60,290 bases of DNA from an uncultured Paracoccaceae bacterium (GCA_913041145.1 CAJWHE010000009.1:1-60290), one strand, 5' to 3'. Shown: positions 46,237 through 55,963, numbered from the stretch's first letter. Numbers and translations are program-made. The notes: generated by a model not told the origin, from the sequence alone.

Positions 46237-47213
46237 GGCGCTATTATCGGTGACGCTGCTAAAATCGCTTTTTTTGGTTCTATATTCATAAAGTTACTAC
46301 CCTTTTCAAACCAGCTCTTAGGGGCTGGAGCTCCCCATAATGTTTGCCTTTGTGGGTCCTTGAGATCCCATTTAATTGGCTCATGATCTGGGTCAATAGT
46401 TTGATAGTCAGAGCAATAAATTTCAACTCTGTGACCGTCAGGATCTAAAACATATAAGAAAAAAGCATTTGAAATGCCATGGCGCCCTGGCCCTCTTTCA
46501 ATATTATTTACATACCCTGAGCTCGCCATCAAATCACATAAGTCAATTATATTTAATGGGGTCGGCACCCAAAAGGCAGTGTGATGTAGTCTGGGACCTA
46601 ACCCATTTGTAAAAGCCATATCATGAACACCCCCTTTTCGGTGCATCCATGCTGCCCAAATTTTCTTACTTTCATCATCTTCAGTATATTCAGTGGTTCT
46701 AAACCCCATATCGTTCCAAAAAGCGACAGAAGCGTCAACATCAGAGCTAAAACAATTAAAATGGTCGATACGAAGAGGTTTTACACCCTTATAAAGATTA
46801 TATTTTTGGTGGATTGAGGGAAGTCTATCCATTGCGTGGTAGAACTCTAAAGGTATTCCGTGCACATCACTTGTGCGTAAAGTTCTTTTTTGAAATGATC
46901 TTTCCACCCATTCTGTTGGTAAAGATCTGTCTTTGAACCATTTCTCTGCCTTATCAAGATCAGATTCTGAAAAAACTTTAAATGCTAACATGCTAACTTT
47001 AGGGGCACTCTCTTGTTTTAATATAATCGAGTGATGCCCCCTCTCTTCCATTGCCCTTAAGAACACTTGATTACTATCTTGGTGAGTGACTTGAAGTCCA
47101 AGAATTTCTGAGTAAAAAAAAGTGCTGGCTATTAAGTCCGTAACACCCAATTCAATATGACTCAGACGAACTATATTGAACTCAGGATACAAATTTGGTG
47201 CTGGTATTGGCAT
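46233..47213 (-). CDS. hpaD: 3,4-Dihydroxyphenylacetate 2,3-dioxygenase (extradiol, two VOC domains)
   Basis: This ring-cleaving dioxygenase opens homoprotocatechuate. The 326-residue protein has two tandem VOC domains (about residues 10-130 and 145-275), like the Brevibacterium and Arthrobacter type I enzymes rather than the LigB-type E. coli HpaD. The 2-His-1-Glu metal set fits the histidines in PLRIDHFNCFSSD and PRLHHTAFWVPTP and the glutamate in DGHRVEIYCSDYQ. The ribosome binding site GGAG overlaps the end of hpaE. Fe(II) or Mn(II) use cannot be told from sequence. Confidence 0.92.
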   Translation of the reverse strand: MPIPAPNLYPEFNIVRLSHIELGVTDLIASTFFYSEILGLQVTHQDSNQVFLRAMEERGHHSIILKQESAPKVSMLAFKVFSESDLDKAEKWFKDRSLPTEWVERSFQKRTLRTSDVHGIPLEFYHAMDRLPSIHQKYNLYKGVKPLRIDHFNCFSSDVDASVAFWNDMGFRTTEYTEDDESKKIWAAWMHRKGGVHDMAFTNGLGPRLHHTAFWVPTPLNIIDLCDLMASSGYVNNIERGPGRHGISNAFFLYVLDPDGHRVEIYCSDYQTIDPDHEPIKWDLKDPQRQTLWGAPAPKSWFEKGSNFMNIEPKKAILAASPIIAP

Positions 47214-47223
47214 TTATTCTCTC

Positions 47224-48759
47224 CTAACCACCCAATTTCGGAACTGAATGTTCTGTGGTGGCAAATGCCACATTTTTTGTTTCCATATAAAAATCAAACG
47301 ACCAATCACCACCATCACGTCCGATTCCTGACGACTTAACTCCTCCAAATGGTGCAGGTAAATGTCTTACATTTTCAGAATTCACCCAAATCATTCCTGC
47401 TTCCAAACCGTCTGAAAACCGAAAAGCTCGAGTAATATCCGAAGTCCACAAGTAACCACTTAAGCCATACTTAGTATCATTCGCCAATGTCATTGCCTCT
47501 TCTTCATTCTTGAATGGAATTGCTGTTAATACAGGTCCAAAAATTTCTTCCTGAGATATTCGCATATTATTTGTTGCTTTGGTAAATAAAGTGGGCGCTA
47601 TGTAACATCCTCCACCTGGACCATCAACTTTACTTCCACCAATAGAAATTTCAGCACCTTCACTTCTACCTAATTTAATATATTTTAAAATTTTCTCTTC
47701 ATGAACTGGGTGAATGACAGGACCAATCACTGTCTCTGGGTCGAGTGGATGTCCTATTTTTATATTTTTAGATTTCTCAATAACTAATTTTGTAAACTGA
47801 TCATATATTGATTCCTCAACTAATAGCCTAGACGACGACGTACACCGCTCACCATTCAGTGAGTAAATCATGAAAACCGCTGCATCAGCTGCTCTTTCCA
47901 AATCAGCATCAGCAAAAACAACTATTGGGTTTTTTCCACCTAACTCAAAATGTACCCTCTTTAAAGTAGCAGCTCCTTGCTCCATAATCCTTGAACCAGT
48001 TGAGCCTTCACCTACGAAGCCAATTGCTTTAATATCTGGATGCTCGGTCAAAGCCTTCCCTGCCTCTTCCCCAAGACCATTTATAAGGTTCCACACTCCT
48101 TTTGGAAGCCCAGCTTTCTCTGCAATCTCAACCAAAAGACTAGCTGTCAAAGGAGATAATTCGGCAGGTTTGTGAACAATTGTGCATCCAGCAGCAAGAG
48201 CAGGAGCAATCTTCCAAGTAGACAGCATAAAGGGTGTATTCCATGGAGTAATAATTCCAACAGGGCCAATAGGATAGCGAGACGAAATATTGATCTGACC
48301 TGGGCCTCGCATTGATTTCCCATCCCTTGCCTCAACAGCTTGATCCGCAAAGTACCTAAAGTTTTCTGCGCCCCTTAACGCTGCTTTTGCCATAAATCTT
48401 ATTGATTGCCCTGTATCAATTGACTCAATAAAAGCAATTTCCTCGGCTCTTTTTACAATTTCATCTGCAATATTATGAAGTAATTTTTTTCTTTTTGCTC
48501 CATCCATTTTTGCCCACTCAATGAATGCAGCCTTGGCAACAAGAGTGGCGTTGTCTACATCCTTAAAACCACTCCGAGATACTTGCGCGAGAGGTTGTAA
48601 GTCTATTGGTGAAATTATTTCAAATGTTGAGCCATCAATGCTTTCTACGGGTTCACCGTTGATATGATTAAGAACCCCATTTTTTCTAAATTTTTCTAAG
48701 TATGAGTTAGCTTTTTTTATATTTTCATCAAGAATTTGATTACTTTTTCTATTGATCAC
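47224..48759 (-). CDS. hpaE: 5-Carboxymethyl-2-hydroxymuconate semialdehyde dehydrogenase
   Basis: HpaE oxidises the ring-cleavage aldehyde with NAD+. The 511-residue aldehyde dehydrogenase has IITPWNTPFMLSTWKIAPAL near residue 168, VHFELGGKNPIVVFADADLE near 268, and the nucleophile cysteine in GERCTSSSRLLVEE near 305. EEIFGPVLTAIPFKNEEEA and FGGVKSSGIGRDGGDWSFDF follow. The start is GTG with GGAAGGG upstream, and it lies five bases after hpaF. Its place inside a full hpa operon gives the specific assignment. Confidence 0.93.
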   Translation of the reverse strand: MINRKSNQILDENIKKANSYLEKFRKNGVLNHINGEPVESIDGSTFEIISPIDLQPLAQVSRSGFKDVDNATLVAKAAFIEWAKMDGAKRKKLLHNIADEIVKRAEEIAFIESIDTGQSIRFMAKAALRGAENFRYFADQAVEARDGKSMRGPGQINISSRYPIGPVGIITPWNTPFMLSTWKIAPALAAGCTIVHKPAELSPLTASLLVEIAEKAGLPKGVWNLINGLGEEAGKALTEHPDIKAIGFVGEGSTGSRIMEQGAATLKRVHFELGGKNPIVVFADADLERAADAAVFMIYSLNGERCTSSSRLLVEESIYDQFTKLVIEKSKNIKIGHPLDPETVIGPVIHPVHEEKILKYIKLGRSEGAEISIGGSKVDGPGGGCYIAPTLFTKATNNMRISQEEIFGPVLTAIPFKNEEEAMTLANDTKYGLSGYLWTSDITRAFRFSDGLEAGMIWVNSENVRHLPAPFGGVKSSGIGRDGGDWSFDFYMETKNVAFATTEHSVPKLGG

Positions 48760-48764
48760 TGTAT

Positions 48765-49154
48765 CTACCCTTCCGCGTTTAAACGAGTATGGATTGAATT
48801 GGTCTTCCAGCTAAAAGATGAATTTATTTCAATAACCTCCAAGGAAAGGGCAAAATATTGACTTTCTAGCAATTCACTAAAAATTTCCTTAGCTCCTGAT
48901 ATTAGTTCTTCTCCAGCTCGTATTCGTTCCTCTTCTGCTCGTCCTTCTCCCATTCGCAGCACCAGATCACAGAACAGGTTCCTATTATGGTTGTCTGCAA
49001 TCGAAAAGTCGTCAGCTCTAAAAGCTCTAACTCTAATACCACCGACAGGAAAAATCTTTGTCTTTACCATAACATCGGACAATTTTTTACAAACTGAGCT
49101 TAAATCTACTTTCTTTTCTAGACCTGCTGAATATTCAATTCTTAAATGTGCCAA
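48765..49154 (-). CDS. hpaF: 5-Carboxymethyl-2-hydroxymuconate delta-isomerase (HpaF family)
   Basis: A 129-residue member of the CHMI branch of the tautomerase superfamily, first gene of the hpa operon. KIFPVGGIRVRAFRADDFSI and the C-terminal FALSLEVIEINSSFSWKTNS match the E. coli enzyme's layout. The start is TTG with GAGG just upstream, and a stop lies in frame before it. The second codon is GCA (Ala), whereas the family's catalytic base is the N-terminal proline exposed after Met removal. The protein may therefore be weak or use another base. Confidence 0.85.
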   Translation of the reverse strand: MAHLRIEYSAGLEKKVDLSSVCKKLSDVMVKTKIFPVGGIRVRAFRADDFSIADNHNRNLFCDLVLRMGEGRAEEERIRAGEELISGAKEIFSELLESQYFALSLEVIEINSSFSWKTNSIHTRLNAEG

Positions 49155-49442
49155 AATAACCTCGTTACATTTTATTTAACTGCTTAAATTCCAATTCATA
49201 ATTTTACTAAACAGCTATAGTATTACTAAAGTTTCTAAATAAACTGAATAATCCTACCTTAGAGTAATAGTTATAATCAAAGTAAAGAAAGCGGCAAGCC
49301 AAAATGGGGATTAACTTTATTTAAATTAATTTAAGTAAGTAATATTTATCAATGCATAATTGTAGAAATAAAACTACTTGTTGAACATTCAAAATAAACG
49401 TACCAATTGCAAATTCTCAATATGGTTTGGAGCCCCTCTGCA
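49155..49442. other. Largest intergenic region, divergent hpaF / DsbA-family gene
   Basis: This AT-rich stretch of just under 300 bases separates the hpa operon from the DsbA-family gene and must hold both promoters. I find no tRNA, small gene or riboswitch in it. A 14-base perfect palindrome of only A and T (TTAAATTAATTTAA, 49321-49334) is present, but such sequences arise easily by chance. No hpa regulator gene adjoins it. Confidence 0.4.
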
Positions 49443-50093
49443 ATGATTAAGCTTGATATCTTGTCCGATCCAATATGCCCTTGGTGTTATATTGGAAAGA
49501 ATAACTTAGACAAAGTTTTGGCCAAAGAACCAACTAACCCTTTCACAATAGAATGGCACCCCTTTCAACTAAATCCAGAAATGCCATTAGCAGGAATGAA
49601 CCGGCAGGACTATCTTGAACAGAAATTTGGTGGAAAACAAAATGCGTATAGGGTTTACTCTCGAATTTCATCGACAGCAGTTAAGGCTGGATTGAACCTT
49701 GAGCTGCAGTTAATTAAAAAAACTCCAAATACGATAAATGCACACAGATTAATTCATTGGGCCGGTATAGAGGGATTACAAAACTCAGTAGTCTCAGCCC
49801 TTTTTGAATCTTATTTTGTTAAGGGTGAAGATATAGGGGATTTATCAACACTAGTTGATATAGGGGCATCTGTTGGATTAGATAAAGATCTAATCTCAAA
49901 ATTACTTAAAGAAGACACTGAATTAACAGAAATAAAACAAAGGGACGCAAATTCAAGGGAAAGAGGCGTAACAGGAGTTCCTACGTTTATCATTGCAAAC
50001 ACGCATGTTCTACCAGGTGCTCAGTCAGAAGATCTATGGGCTTCAATACTTTTAGATATAAAACAGCTAAAACAAGATAAAAATGCAGAATAA
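49443..50093 (+). CDS. DsbA-family protein, FrnE-like thiol-disulfide oxidoreductase
   Basis: A cytoplasmic thioredoxin-fold oxidoreductase of the FrnE/2-hydroxychromene-2-carboxylate isomerase group. The active site is SDPICPWCYIG (CPWC) close to the N-terminus. Later, WHPFQLNPEMPLAGMNRQDY and the cis-Pro loop RGVTGVPTFIIAN are typical. Upstream in-frame TTG (49407) and ATG (49422) exist. The ATG at 49443 gives the standard MIKLDILSD start with GGAG ten bases upstream. No signal peptide is present. It overlaps the transporter gene by 11 bases. Confidence 0.9.
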   Translation: MIKLDILSDPICPWCYIGKNNLDKVLAKEPTNPFTIEWHPFQLNPEMPLAGMNRQDYLEQKFGGKQNAYRVYSRISSTAVKAGLNLELQLIKKTPNTINAHRLIHWAGIEGLQNSVVSALFESYFVKGEDIGDLSTLVDIGASVGLDKDLISKLLKEDTELTEIKQRDANSRERGVTGVPTFIIANTHVLPGAQSEDLWASILLDIKQLKQDKNAE

Positions 50094-51288
50094 TGTAGTT
50101 AATCAGGTGGTAACAAAAAAAATACCCACCTTTGAGTTTATAATAATAATAGCCATAAACTTTTCTGCAATCGCTTTTTCAATTGATGCAATCTTACCAG
50201 CATTACCTGAGATCTCTGCAGTAATGTCACCAACATCTCCAAACAAAACTCAGCTGGTGATTTCATCGTTTGTCATTGGCATGGGTATTGCAACCCTTTT
50301 CACTGGGCCACTCTCAGATAGTTTTGGAAGGAAAAAAATTATTTTATTGGGGGGGCTGATTTATATAACAGGAGCATTAATAGCTAGCTATTCTAAAACT
50401 CTAGAAATAATGTTGCTAGGTCGCTTTATCCAAGGAATCGGTGTGGCGGGTCCACGCGTTGTAGCGTTAGCGATAGTAAGGGATCTTTACGAGGGTCGTA
50501 GAATGGCTCAAATTGTATCAATAGCTATGATCGTTTTTACACTTGTTCCAGCTGTCGCTCCAATGATTGGAGCGTTAATTGTTTCAAATTTTGGTTGGAG
50601 AAGCATATTTGTAGCTTTTATAGTATTTTCAATAGTATCGATTGGCTGGTTACTTATTAGACAAGAGGAAACACTAAAACGAGAACTCAGAGTAAAGTTT
50701 ACCTTCTTAAATTTGATAAACTCTATAAAGGAGTGCTTCTCAAACAAAATTTTTTTAACTTCTACTTTTCTCCAAGCATTTACTTTTGGATTACTATTTT
50801 CGTCAATTAGCACAATCCAACAGATATTTGATACGACTTATAACAAGAGTGATAGTTTTCCAGAGTGGTTTGCTCTAATCGCACTTATTTCTGGGTCCGC
50901 AAGTTTTGCCAACTCCTTTTTTGTTGTCAAGGTTGGGATGAGGAAGTTGATCCAAATAGGGTTTTTAATAGGGATAATATTCTCTCTTTTCTTAATAATT
51001 TTCTCACTTCTTAAATCAATTCCTTTTCCTTTATATTTCATGTGGCAATCAAGTGTATTTTTTATGATAGGATTAATGATCGGAAATCTAAATGCATTAG
51101 CAATGCAACCAATGGGGCATATTGCTGGACTTGCGGCTTCTATTATAGGTTCAATGTCGACTATAATTGGGGTAATGCTTGCAATACCTATAGGTCTTTC
51201 TTTTAATGGGACCCCTACTCCACTTATTTTAGGCTCTTTTATATTATCATTTCTTGGTATGCTATTGGCACGTAAAGCTCTTAATTAG
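50083..51288 (+). CDS. Bcr/CflA family MFS drug transporter
   Basis: A 401-residue inner-membrane proton-driven exporter with about 12 hydrophobic segments. The family pattern is clear in FSIDAILPALPEISAVM in the first segment, then GPLSDSFGRKKIILLGGLIY (MFS A-motif near residue 78) and GRFIQGIGVAGPRVVALAIV near 115, a Bcr/CflA hallmark. Substrates may include drugs or small metabolites. The gene starts inside the end of the DsbA-family gene and converges on mfd one base away. Confidence 0.9.
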   Translation: MQNNVVNQVVTKKIPTFEFIIIIAINFSAIAFSIDAILPALPEISAVMSPTSPNKTQLVISSFVIGMGIATLFTGPLSDSFGRKKIILLGGLIYITGALIASYSKTLEIMLLGRFIQGIGVAGPRVVALAIVRDLYEGRRMAQIVSIAMIVFTLVPAVAPMIGALIVSNFGWRSIFVAFIVFSIVSIGWLLIRQEETLKRELRVKFTFLNLINSIKECFSNKIFLTSTFLQAFTFGLLFSSISTIQQIFDTTYNKSDSFPEWFALIALISGSASFANSFFVVKVGMRKLIQIGFLIGIIFSLFLIIFSLLKSIPFPLYFMWQSSVFFMIGLMIGNLNALAMQPMGHIAGLAASIIGSMSTIIGVMLAIPIGLSFNGTPTPLILGSFILSFLGMLLARKALN

Positions 51289-51289
51289 G

Positions 51290-54200
51290 TTAACTGTCAC
51301 TTTGGTTTACAACCTTTGCAGCGAGGTCCTTTGAGATAGAAAATGAGCCTTTTATTTTATCTGCATTACTTTTCCAATCCCTACTAACAATAAGTTTATT
51401 ATCTTTAATTTTTGCTAATCCACCTTGGCTTGAGATAAAGTCAGCAAGACCAACTGGATTTGGAAATTTATTATTCCTAAACTCAATCGTTGCACCTCTA
51501 GCCCCTCCACTAAAGTTAGAAATACAAGCCCTCTTACACATATCTTTGATCCTAACAACTAAAAGCAAAGTGTTAACCTCTTTAGGTATAGGACCAAAAC
51601 GATCAATTAACTCTGCGGAAAAGGCTTCTATTTCAAGTTTACTACTTAATCCAGCAAGACGCTTATAAAGGCCTAAACGTACATCTAAATCTGTAATGTA
51701 GGTCTCAGGTATTAATACTGGCACACTCAGGTTAATTGAAGGAGACCAAACACCATCCTCGACAAGATCATCATTGGTCCCTGCTCTAATTCTTGCAACT
51801 GACTCTTCTAACATAGATTGATAAAGTTCGTATCCAACCTCTCTAACATTACCTGACTGTTCTTCACCTAATATATTTCCTGCACCTCTAATATCCATGT
51901 CTTGGCTAGCTATATTAAAACCAGCACCTAGAGTATCGATATTTCCCAATACCTTAAGCCTTTTTTGTGCCGTACGAGTAATCTTCTTTTTAGGATTAGT
52001 AGTAAGATAGGCATAAGCGCGAGTTTTAGAACGTCCAACTCTACCTCTAATTTGATATAATTGGCTTAACCCAAACATATCTGAACGAAATACAATAATG
52101 GTATTAGCAGTCGGAACATCTATACCAGACTCCACAATCGATGTTGCCACTAATACATTATATTGACCATCATAAAATGCATTCATTTTTTTGTCCAAAT
52201 CAGCAGGAGGTAATTGTCCATGTGCTACAGTATAATTAACTTCAGGAACTTCAGTTTTAAGAAATTCCTCAATCTCTGGGATATCTGATACTCTAGGGAC
52301 TACGAAAAAACTTTGTCCACCACGGTATGTCTCTCTAAGCAAAGCCTCTCTTACCACAACCGTATCAAACTCCGTAACGTAAGTTCTGATTGCGAGCCTA
52401 TCAACAGGGGGCGTTTCTATGATTGATAATTCTCTGATTCCTGACAAACTAAGTTGTAGGGTTCTTGGAATAGGGGTTGCAGAAAGAGTTAGAACATGGA
52501 TCGTAGATTTTAACTGTTTAAGCTTTTCTTTATGCTGGACTCCAAAGTGTTGTTCTTCATCAACTATAACTAGACCTAGTTTTTTAAATTTTACTTTGGC
52601 AGAAATTAATGCGTGAGTGCCTATTACAATATCAACTGTTCCACTTAAAATTCCCTCTCGAGTATCATTTGACTCTTTTAGGTTAACAAACCTAGATAGT
52701 TGTTTGATATTGAAAGGAAAACCTCTAAATCGTTCTTTGAAACTAAGTGTATGTTGCCTTGATAGAAGCGTAGTTGGAACAATAACAGCAACCTGATATC
52801 CAGCCTCCACCATGACAAATGCGGCACGCATAGCTATTTCTGTCTTACCAAACCCCACATCCCCACAAACTAGCCTATCCATCGGCATCCCGCGACCAAG
52901 ATCGTGTATCACCGAGTCCATAACCAAAAGTTGATCTTCTGTTTCGTTATAAGGAAACCTGGCGCAAAAATCCTCCCACATATCATTTGATGGCTCAACT
53001 ATAGGTGCTTTTATTAATTCTCTGTCTGCAGCTACTTTAATTAGGCGTTCAGCCATATCTTTAATTCGATTTTTCAGTTTTGCTTTCTTTGATTGCCAGG
53101 AGCTTCCACCCAACTTATCTAAAACTCCAACTTCTTGTCCATATTTACTTAGAAGCTCTATATTTTCGACTGGTAAAAATAAACGGTCACCACCAGAGTA
53201 TTCTAGTGCAATACATTCGTGTGGAGCTCCTCCAGCATCAATGGTTTTGAGACCAGAAAATCGGCCAAGACCGTGATCAATATGCACAACAAGGTCATTG
53301 ACATTTAAGGCCGTTAATTCGGACAAAAAGTTTTCAGCTTTTCGACGTTTCTTTGCACGCCTAACCAGTCTTTCACCAAGTACATCTTGTTCAGAAATTA
53401 CCAAATAGTTTTCTGTTGTGAACCCCAAGGGTAGCTCCCAGACAGCAGCATTTACCCCTCTTTCAACTTCTGTAAAATTAGATATCAATTTAATTTCAGT
53501 TAAGCCTGTATCATTTAACAAACCAATTAAGCGCTCCCTAGATCCATTTGAAAAACATGCCAAGATAACAGGTTTTTTTATTTTGGAAGTTGAAATATGA
53601 TTAGCAAGGACCTGAAATATATTTTCGTTATTAGCCAAACGCTCTGGAGAAAAGTTACGACCCACAATACCTCGTGCGTCTAAGATATTTAATCCTGTTG
53701 GTAACTTAACTGAAGAAAAGCTCAAAACTCTTCGTTTGTTTATCAGTGACATCAACGAACTATGATCATAATAGAGAAGATCTGGCTTTATAGGCTTATA
53801 AATAGAGTCCAGATTTCTTTTTTTAGATAATGCTTCTTTTCGACTTTCAAATTGATCCAATACTTTTAACCAGCGATCTTGTACAATCATCTCAAAGCTT
53901 TCATCTAGAAAGATAGTTGCCTTTGGTAAATAATCAAAAAGATTTGCGAGCTCCTCATAATAAAAAGGTAACCAATGCTCTAAACCTTGATACTTCATAC
54001 CAGCTGTAACAGCTTCATAAACTCCATCATCAGAACTTGGAGCTCCAAACTCTGCTCTATAGTTTTTTCTAAAATTTTCTATTCCAGACTGGTCCAAAAT
54101 TACCTCAGATGCTGGAGTTAAAGTCACGGACTTTATCCTATCTTTTCCTATTTGAGTATTTTGATCAAATGAGCGAATGGTTTCTAATGTGTCTCCAAAC

Positions 54201-54730
54201 AAGTCCAAGCGGATCGGTTTCTTGTAGCTTGGTGGAAAAATATCAATTATCCCACCTCTTAATGAGTAATCACCCGGCTCCATAACAGTTGCACACTTTG
54301 AAAAACCCATTCGAACTAAATACGCCGTTAAATTATCTAAATTTACTTGCGTGCCAACATTAAGGTTAAAAACCGTTTCTCTGATTGTTTTAATTGATTG
54401 AGTTTTTTGAGTGATGGCCGCTACAGTAGTCAGCACAACAAAAGGATTAGCTTCTTCTCTAGTGAGCTTTGACAAGGTAGAAATTCGTTTAGATACAATA
54501 GTTAAGCTTGGCGACACACGATCATAAGGTAAACAATCCCAAGCTGGAAACTCAAGAATTTTAAAGCCTGCATTATAAAATTGCAAAGCTTGTTTTGTCT
54601 CCAACAGTCTCTTGTCATCTCTACAAACGTGAATTGCTGTTTTTCCAGCATTTACCTCTTTAATTATTAAATCAGCATCAAATCCCTCTGGCGATCCACT
54701 GATTTTTATAATGTTATTATTTTTATTCAT
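51290..54730 (-). CDS. mfd: Transcription-repair coupling factor
   Basis: Mfd removes RNA polymerase stalled at lesions and recruits UvrA. The 1146-residue protein has the UvrB-like N-terminal module, including VMEPGDYSLRGGIIDIFPP near residue 150. The RNA-polymerase interaction domain is around LNVNDLVVHIDHGLGRFSG near 477. The RecG-like translocase has Walker A RLVCGDVGFGKTEIAM near 620 and box II VIVDEEQHFGVQHKE near 724. Motif VI is QLYQIRGRVGRSKTRAYAYL. A C-terminal TRCF domain closes it. It is divergent from hemB. Confidence 0.97.
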   Translation of the reverse strand: MNKNNNIIKISGSPEGFDADLIIKEVNAGKTAIHVCRDDKRLLETKQALQFYNAGFKILEFPAWDCLPYDRVSPSLTIVSKRISTLSKLTREEANPFVVLTTVAAITQKTQSIKTIRETVFNLNVGTQVNLDNLTAYLVRMGFSKCATVMEPGDYSLRGGIIDIFPPSYKKPIRLDLFGDTLETIRSFDQNTQIGKDRIKSVTLTPASEVILDQSGIENFRKNYRAEFGAPSSDDGVYEAVTAGMKYQGLEHWLPFYYEELANLFDYLPKATIFLDESFEMIVQDRWLKVLDQFESRKEALSKKRNLDSIYKPIKPDLLYYDHSSLMSLINKRRVLSFSSVKLPTGLNILDARGIVGRNFSPERLANNENIFQVLANHISTSKIKKPVILACFSNGSRERLIGLLNDTGLTEIKLISNFTEVERGVNAAVWELPLGFTTENYLVISEQDVLGERLVRRAKKRRKAENFLSELTALNVNDLVVHIDHGLGRFSGLKTIDAGGAPHECIALEYSGGDRLFLPVENIELLSKYGQEVGVLDKLGGSSWQSKKAKLKNRIKDMAERLIKVAADRELIKAPIVEPSNDMWEDFCARFPYNETEDQLLVMDSVIHDLGRGMPMDRLVCGDVGFGKTEIAMRAAFVMVEAGYQVAVIVPTTLLSRQHTLSFKERFRGFPFNIKQLSRFVNLKESNDTREGILSGTVDIVIGTHALISAKVKFKKLGLVIVDEEQHFGVQHKEKLKQLKSTIHVLTLSATPIPRTLQLSLSGIRELSIIETPPVDRLAIRTYVTEFDTVVVREALLRETYRGGQSFFVVPRVSDIPEIEEFLKTEVPEVNYTVAHGQLPPADLDKKMNAFYDGQYNVLVATSIVESGIDVPTANTIIVFRSDMFGLSQLYQIRGRVGRSKTRAYAYLTTNPKKKITRTAQKRLKVLGNIDTLGAGFNIASQDMDIRGAGNILGEEQSGNVREVGYELYQSMLEESVARIRAGTNDDLVEDGVWSPSINLSVPVLIPETYITDLDVRLGLYKRLAGLSSKLEIEAFSAELIDRFGPIPKEVNTLLLVVRIKDMCKRACISNFSGGARGATIEFRNNKFPNPVGLADFISSQGGLAKIKDNKLIVSRDWKSNADKIKGSFSISKDLAAKVVNQSDS

Positions 54731-54870
54731 CGTTGTGCATTAAGGGATTACAATGCTGTGTCAACATCGCTTATTTTATTTTATATTTATCTGATTTATT
54801 AGTGTATTAAAATAACAGTTGATAAGTTTATACTTTCAATCTTTTATAAAAATAACGCTGCGAGGGATAA

Positions 54871-55872
54871 ATGGGCCTAGAACATAACCAACAGAACGCG
54901 CCAAGGTTTAGACGTTTACGTCAAAACTCATCAATACGATCACTCATTCAAGAAAAGACACTTTCAGTAAGTGATTTAATTTGGCCAATCTTTGTTATTG
55001 AAGGTCAAAACGAGGCAATCGATATTCCGACTATGCCTGGAGTGCAGAGACTCACAATTGACAAAGCTATTGAAGCAGCAAAATTTGCAAAAAAAATGGG
55101 TATACCAGCTTTGTGTATATTTCCATGTGTAGACGTCAAACTAAAAAGTGAAATGTGTGAAGAAGCTTGGAATACAAACAACCTTTCAAACAGAGCAGTA
55201 GCTGCTATAAAATCTGCAGTTCCTGATATTCTAATTATGACCGATATCGCCTTAGACCCCTATAATATAAATGGGCACGATGGAATCGTTAAAAATGGTA
55301 TTATATTAAATGATCAAACGGTTGAAGCACTGGTAAAGATGGCTATTGCTCAAGCAAAAAGTGGCGCAGATATTCTAGGACCCTCTGACATGATGGATGG
55401 TCGAATTGGCTCAATAAGGACTGCATTAGAGAGTTCTGGTTACTATGACGTAATTATCCTAAGTTATTCAGCAAAATACGCATCAGCTTTTTATGGACCT
55501 TTTCGAGATGCTGTTGGTGCATCAAATTTACTAATCGGTGATAAAAGAACCTACCAAGCTGATCCTTCAAACTCTGATGAAGCGCTTAGACTTGTCGCCA
55601 GGGATTTAGCAGAAGGTGCTGACATGGTAATGATAAAACCAGGTATGCCTTACTTAGATGTGTGTAGAAGAGTTAAAGATACTTTCTTGGTTCCTACCTT
55701 CGCCTATCAAGTATCAGGTGAGTATGGAATGTTAATGGCTGCATTTAACTGCGGGATGCTTGAGGAAGAAAGCGCTATGCTTGAAAGTTTATTATCTTTT
55801 AAAAGAGCTGGTTGTGATGGTGTTTTAACATATTTTGCTCCCAAGTTAGCAAAGATACTTAATGAACGCTAA
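54871..55872 (+). CDS. hemB: Delta-aminolevulinic acid dehydratase (porphobilinogen synthase)
   Basis: HemB joins two 5-aminolevulinate molecules into porphobilinogen, the precursor of heme and cobalamin. The 333-residue protein has both active-site lysines, in ILSYSAKYASAFYGPFRDA and DMVMIKPGMPYLD. The region that in zinc enzymes holds three cysteines reads TDIALDPYNINGHDGIV, so this is a zinc-independent, magnesium-type enzyme, as is usual in Alphaproteobacteria. GAGGG lies just before the ATG. It supplies the same tetrapyrrole line used by cobA. Confidence 0.97.
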   Translation: MGLEHNQQNAPRFRRLRQNSSIRSLIQEKTLSVSDLIWPIFVIEGQNEAIDIPTMPGVQRLTIDKAIEAAKFAKKMGIPALCIFPCVDVKLKSEMCEEAWNTNNLSNRAVAAIKSAVPDILIMTDIALDPYNINGHDGIVKNGIILNDQTVEALVKMAIAQAKSGADILGPSDMMDGRIGSIRTALESSGYYDVIILSYSAKYASAFYGPFRDAVGASNLLIGDKRTYQADPSNSDEALRLVARDLAEGADMVMIKPGMPYLDVCRRVKDTFLVPTFAYQVSGEYGMLMAAFNCGMLEEESAMLESLLSFKRAGCDGVLTYFAPKLAKILNER

Positions 55873-55963
55873 ATATTAAAATAACTTTATTAAGTGACAA
55901 TCACCAGTTTCCTCTATAAATTTAGAATTATTAACTAGAAAAAAATTTATTAAGTCAGATTAA

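Noticed and set aside
49321-49334. Fourteen-base perfect palindrome TTAAATTAATTTAA upstream of hpaF and the DsbA-family gene
   Set aside because: It consists only of A and T in an AT-rich region, where such symmetry is easily produced by chance.
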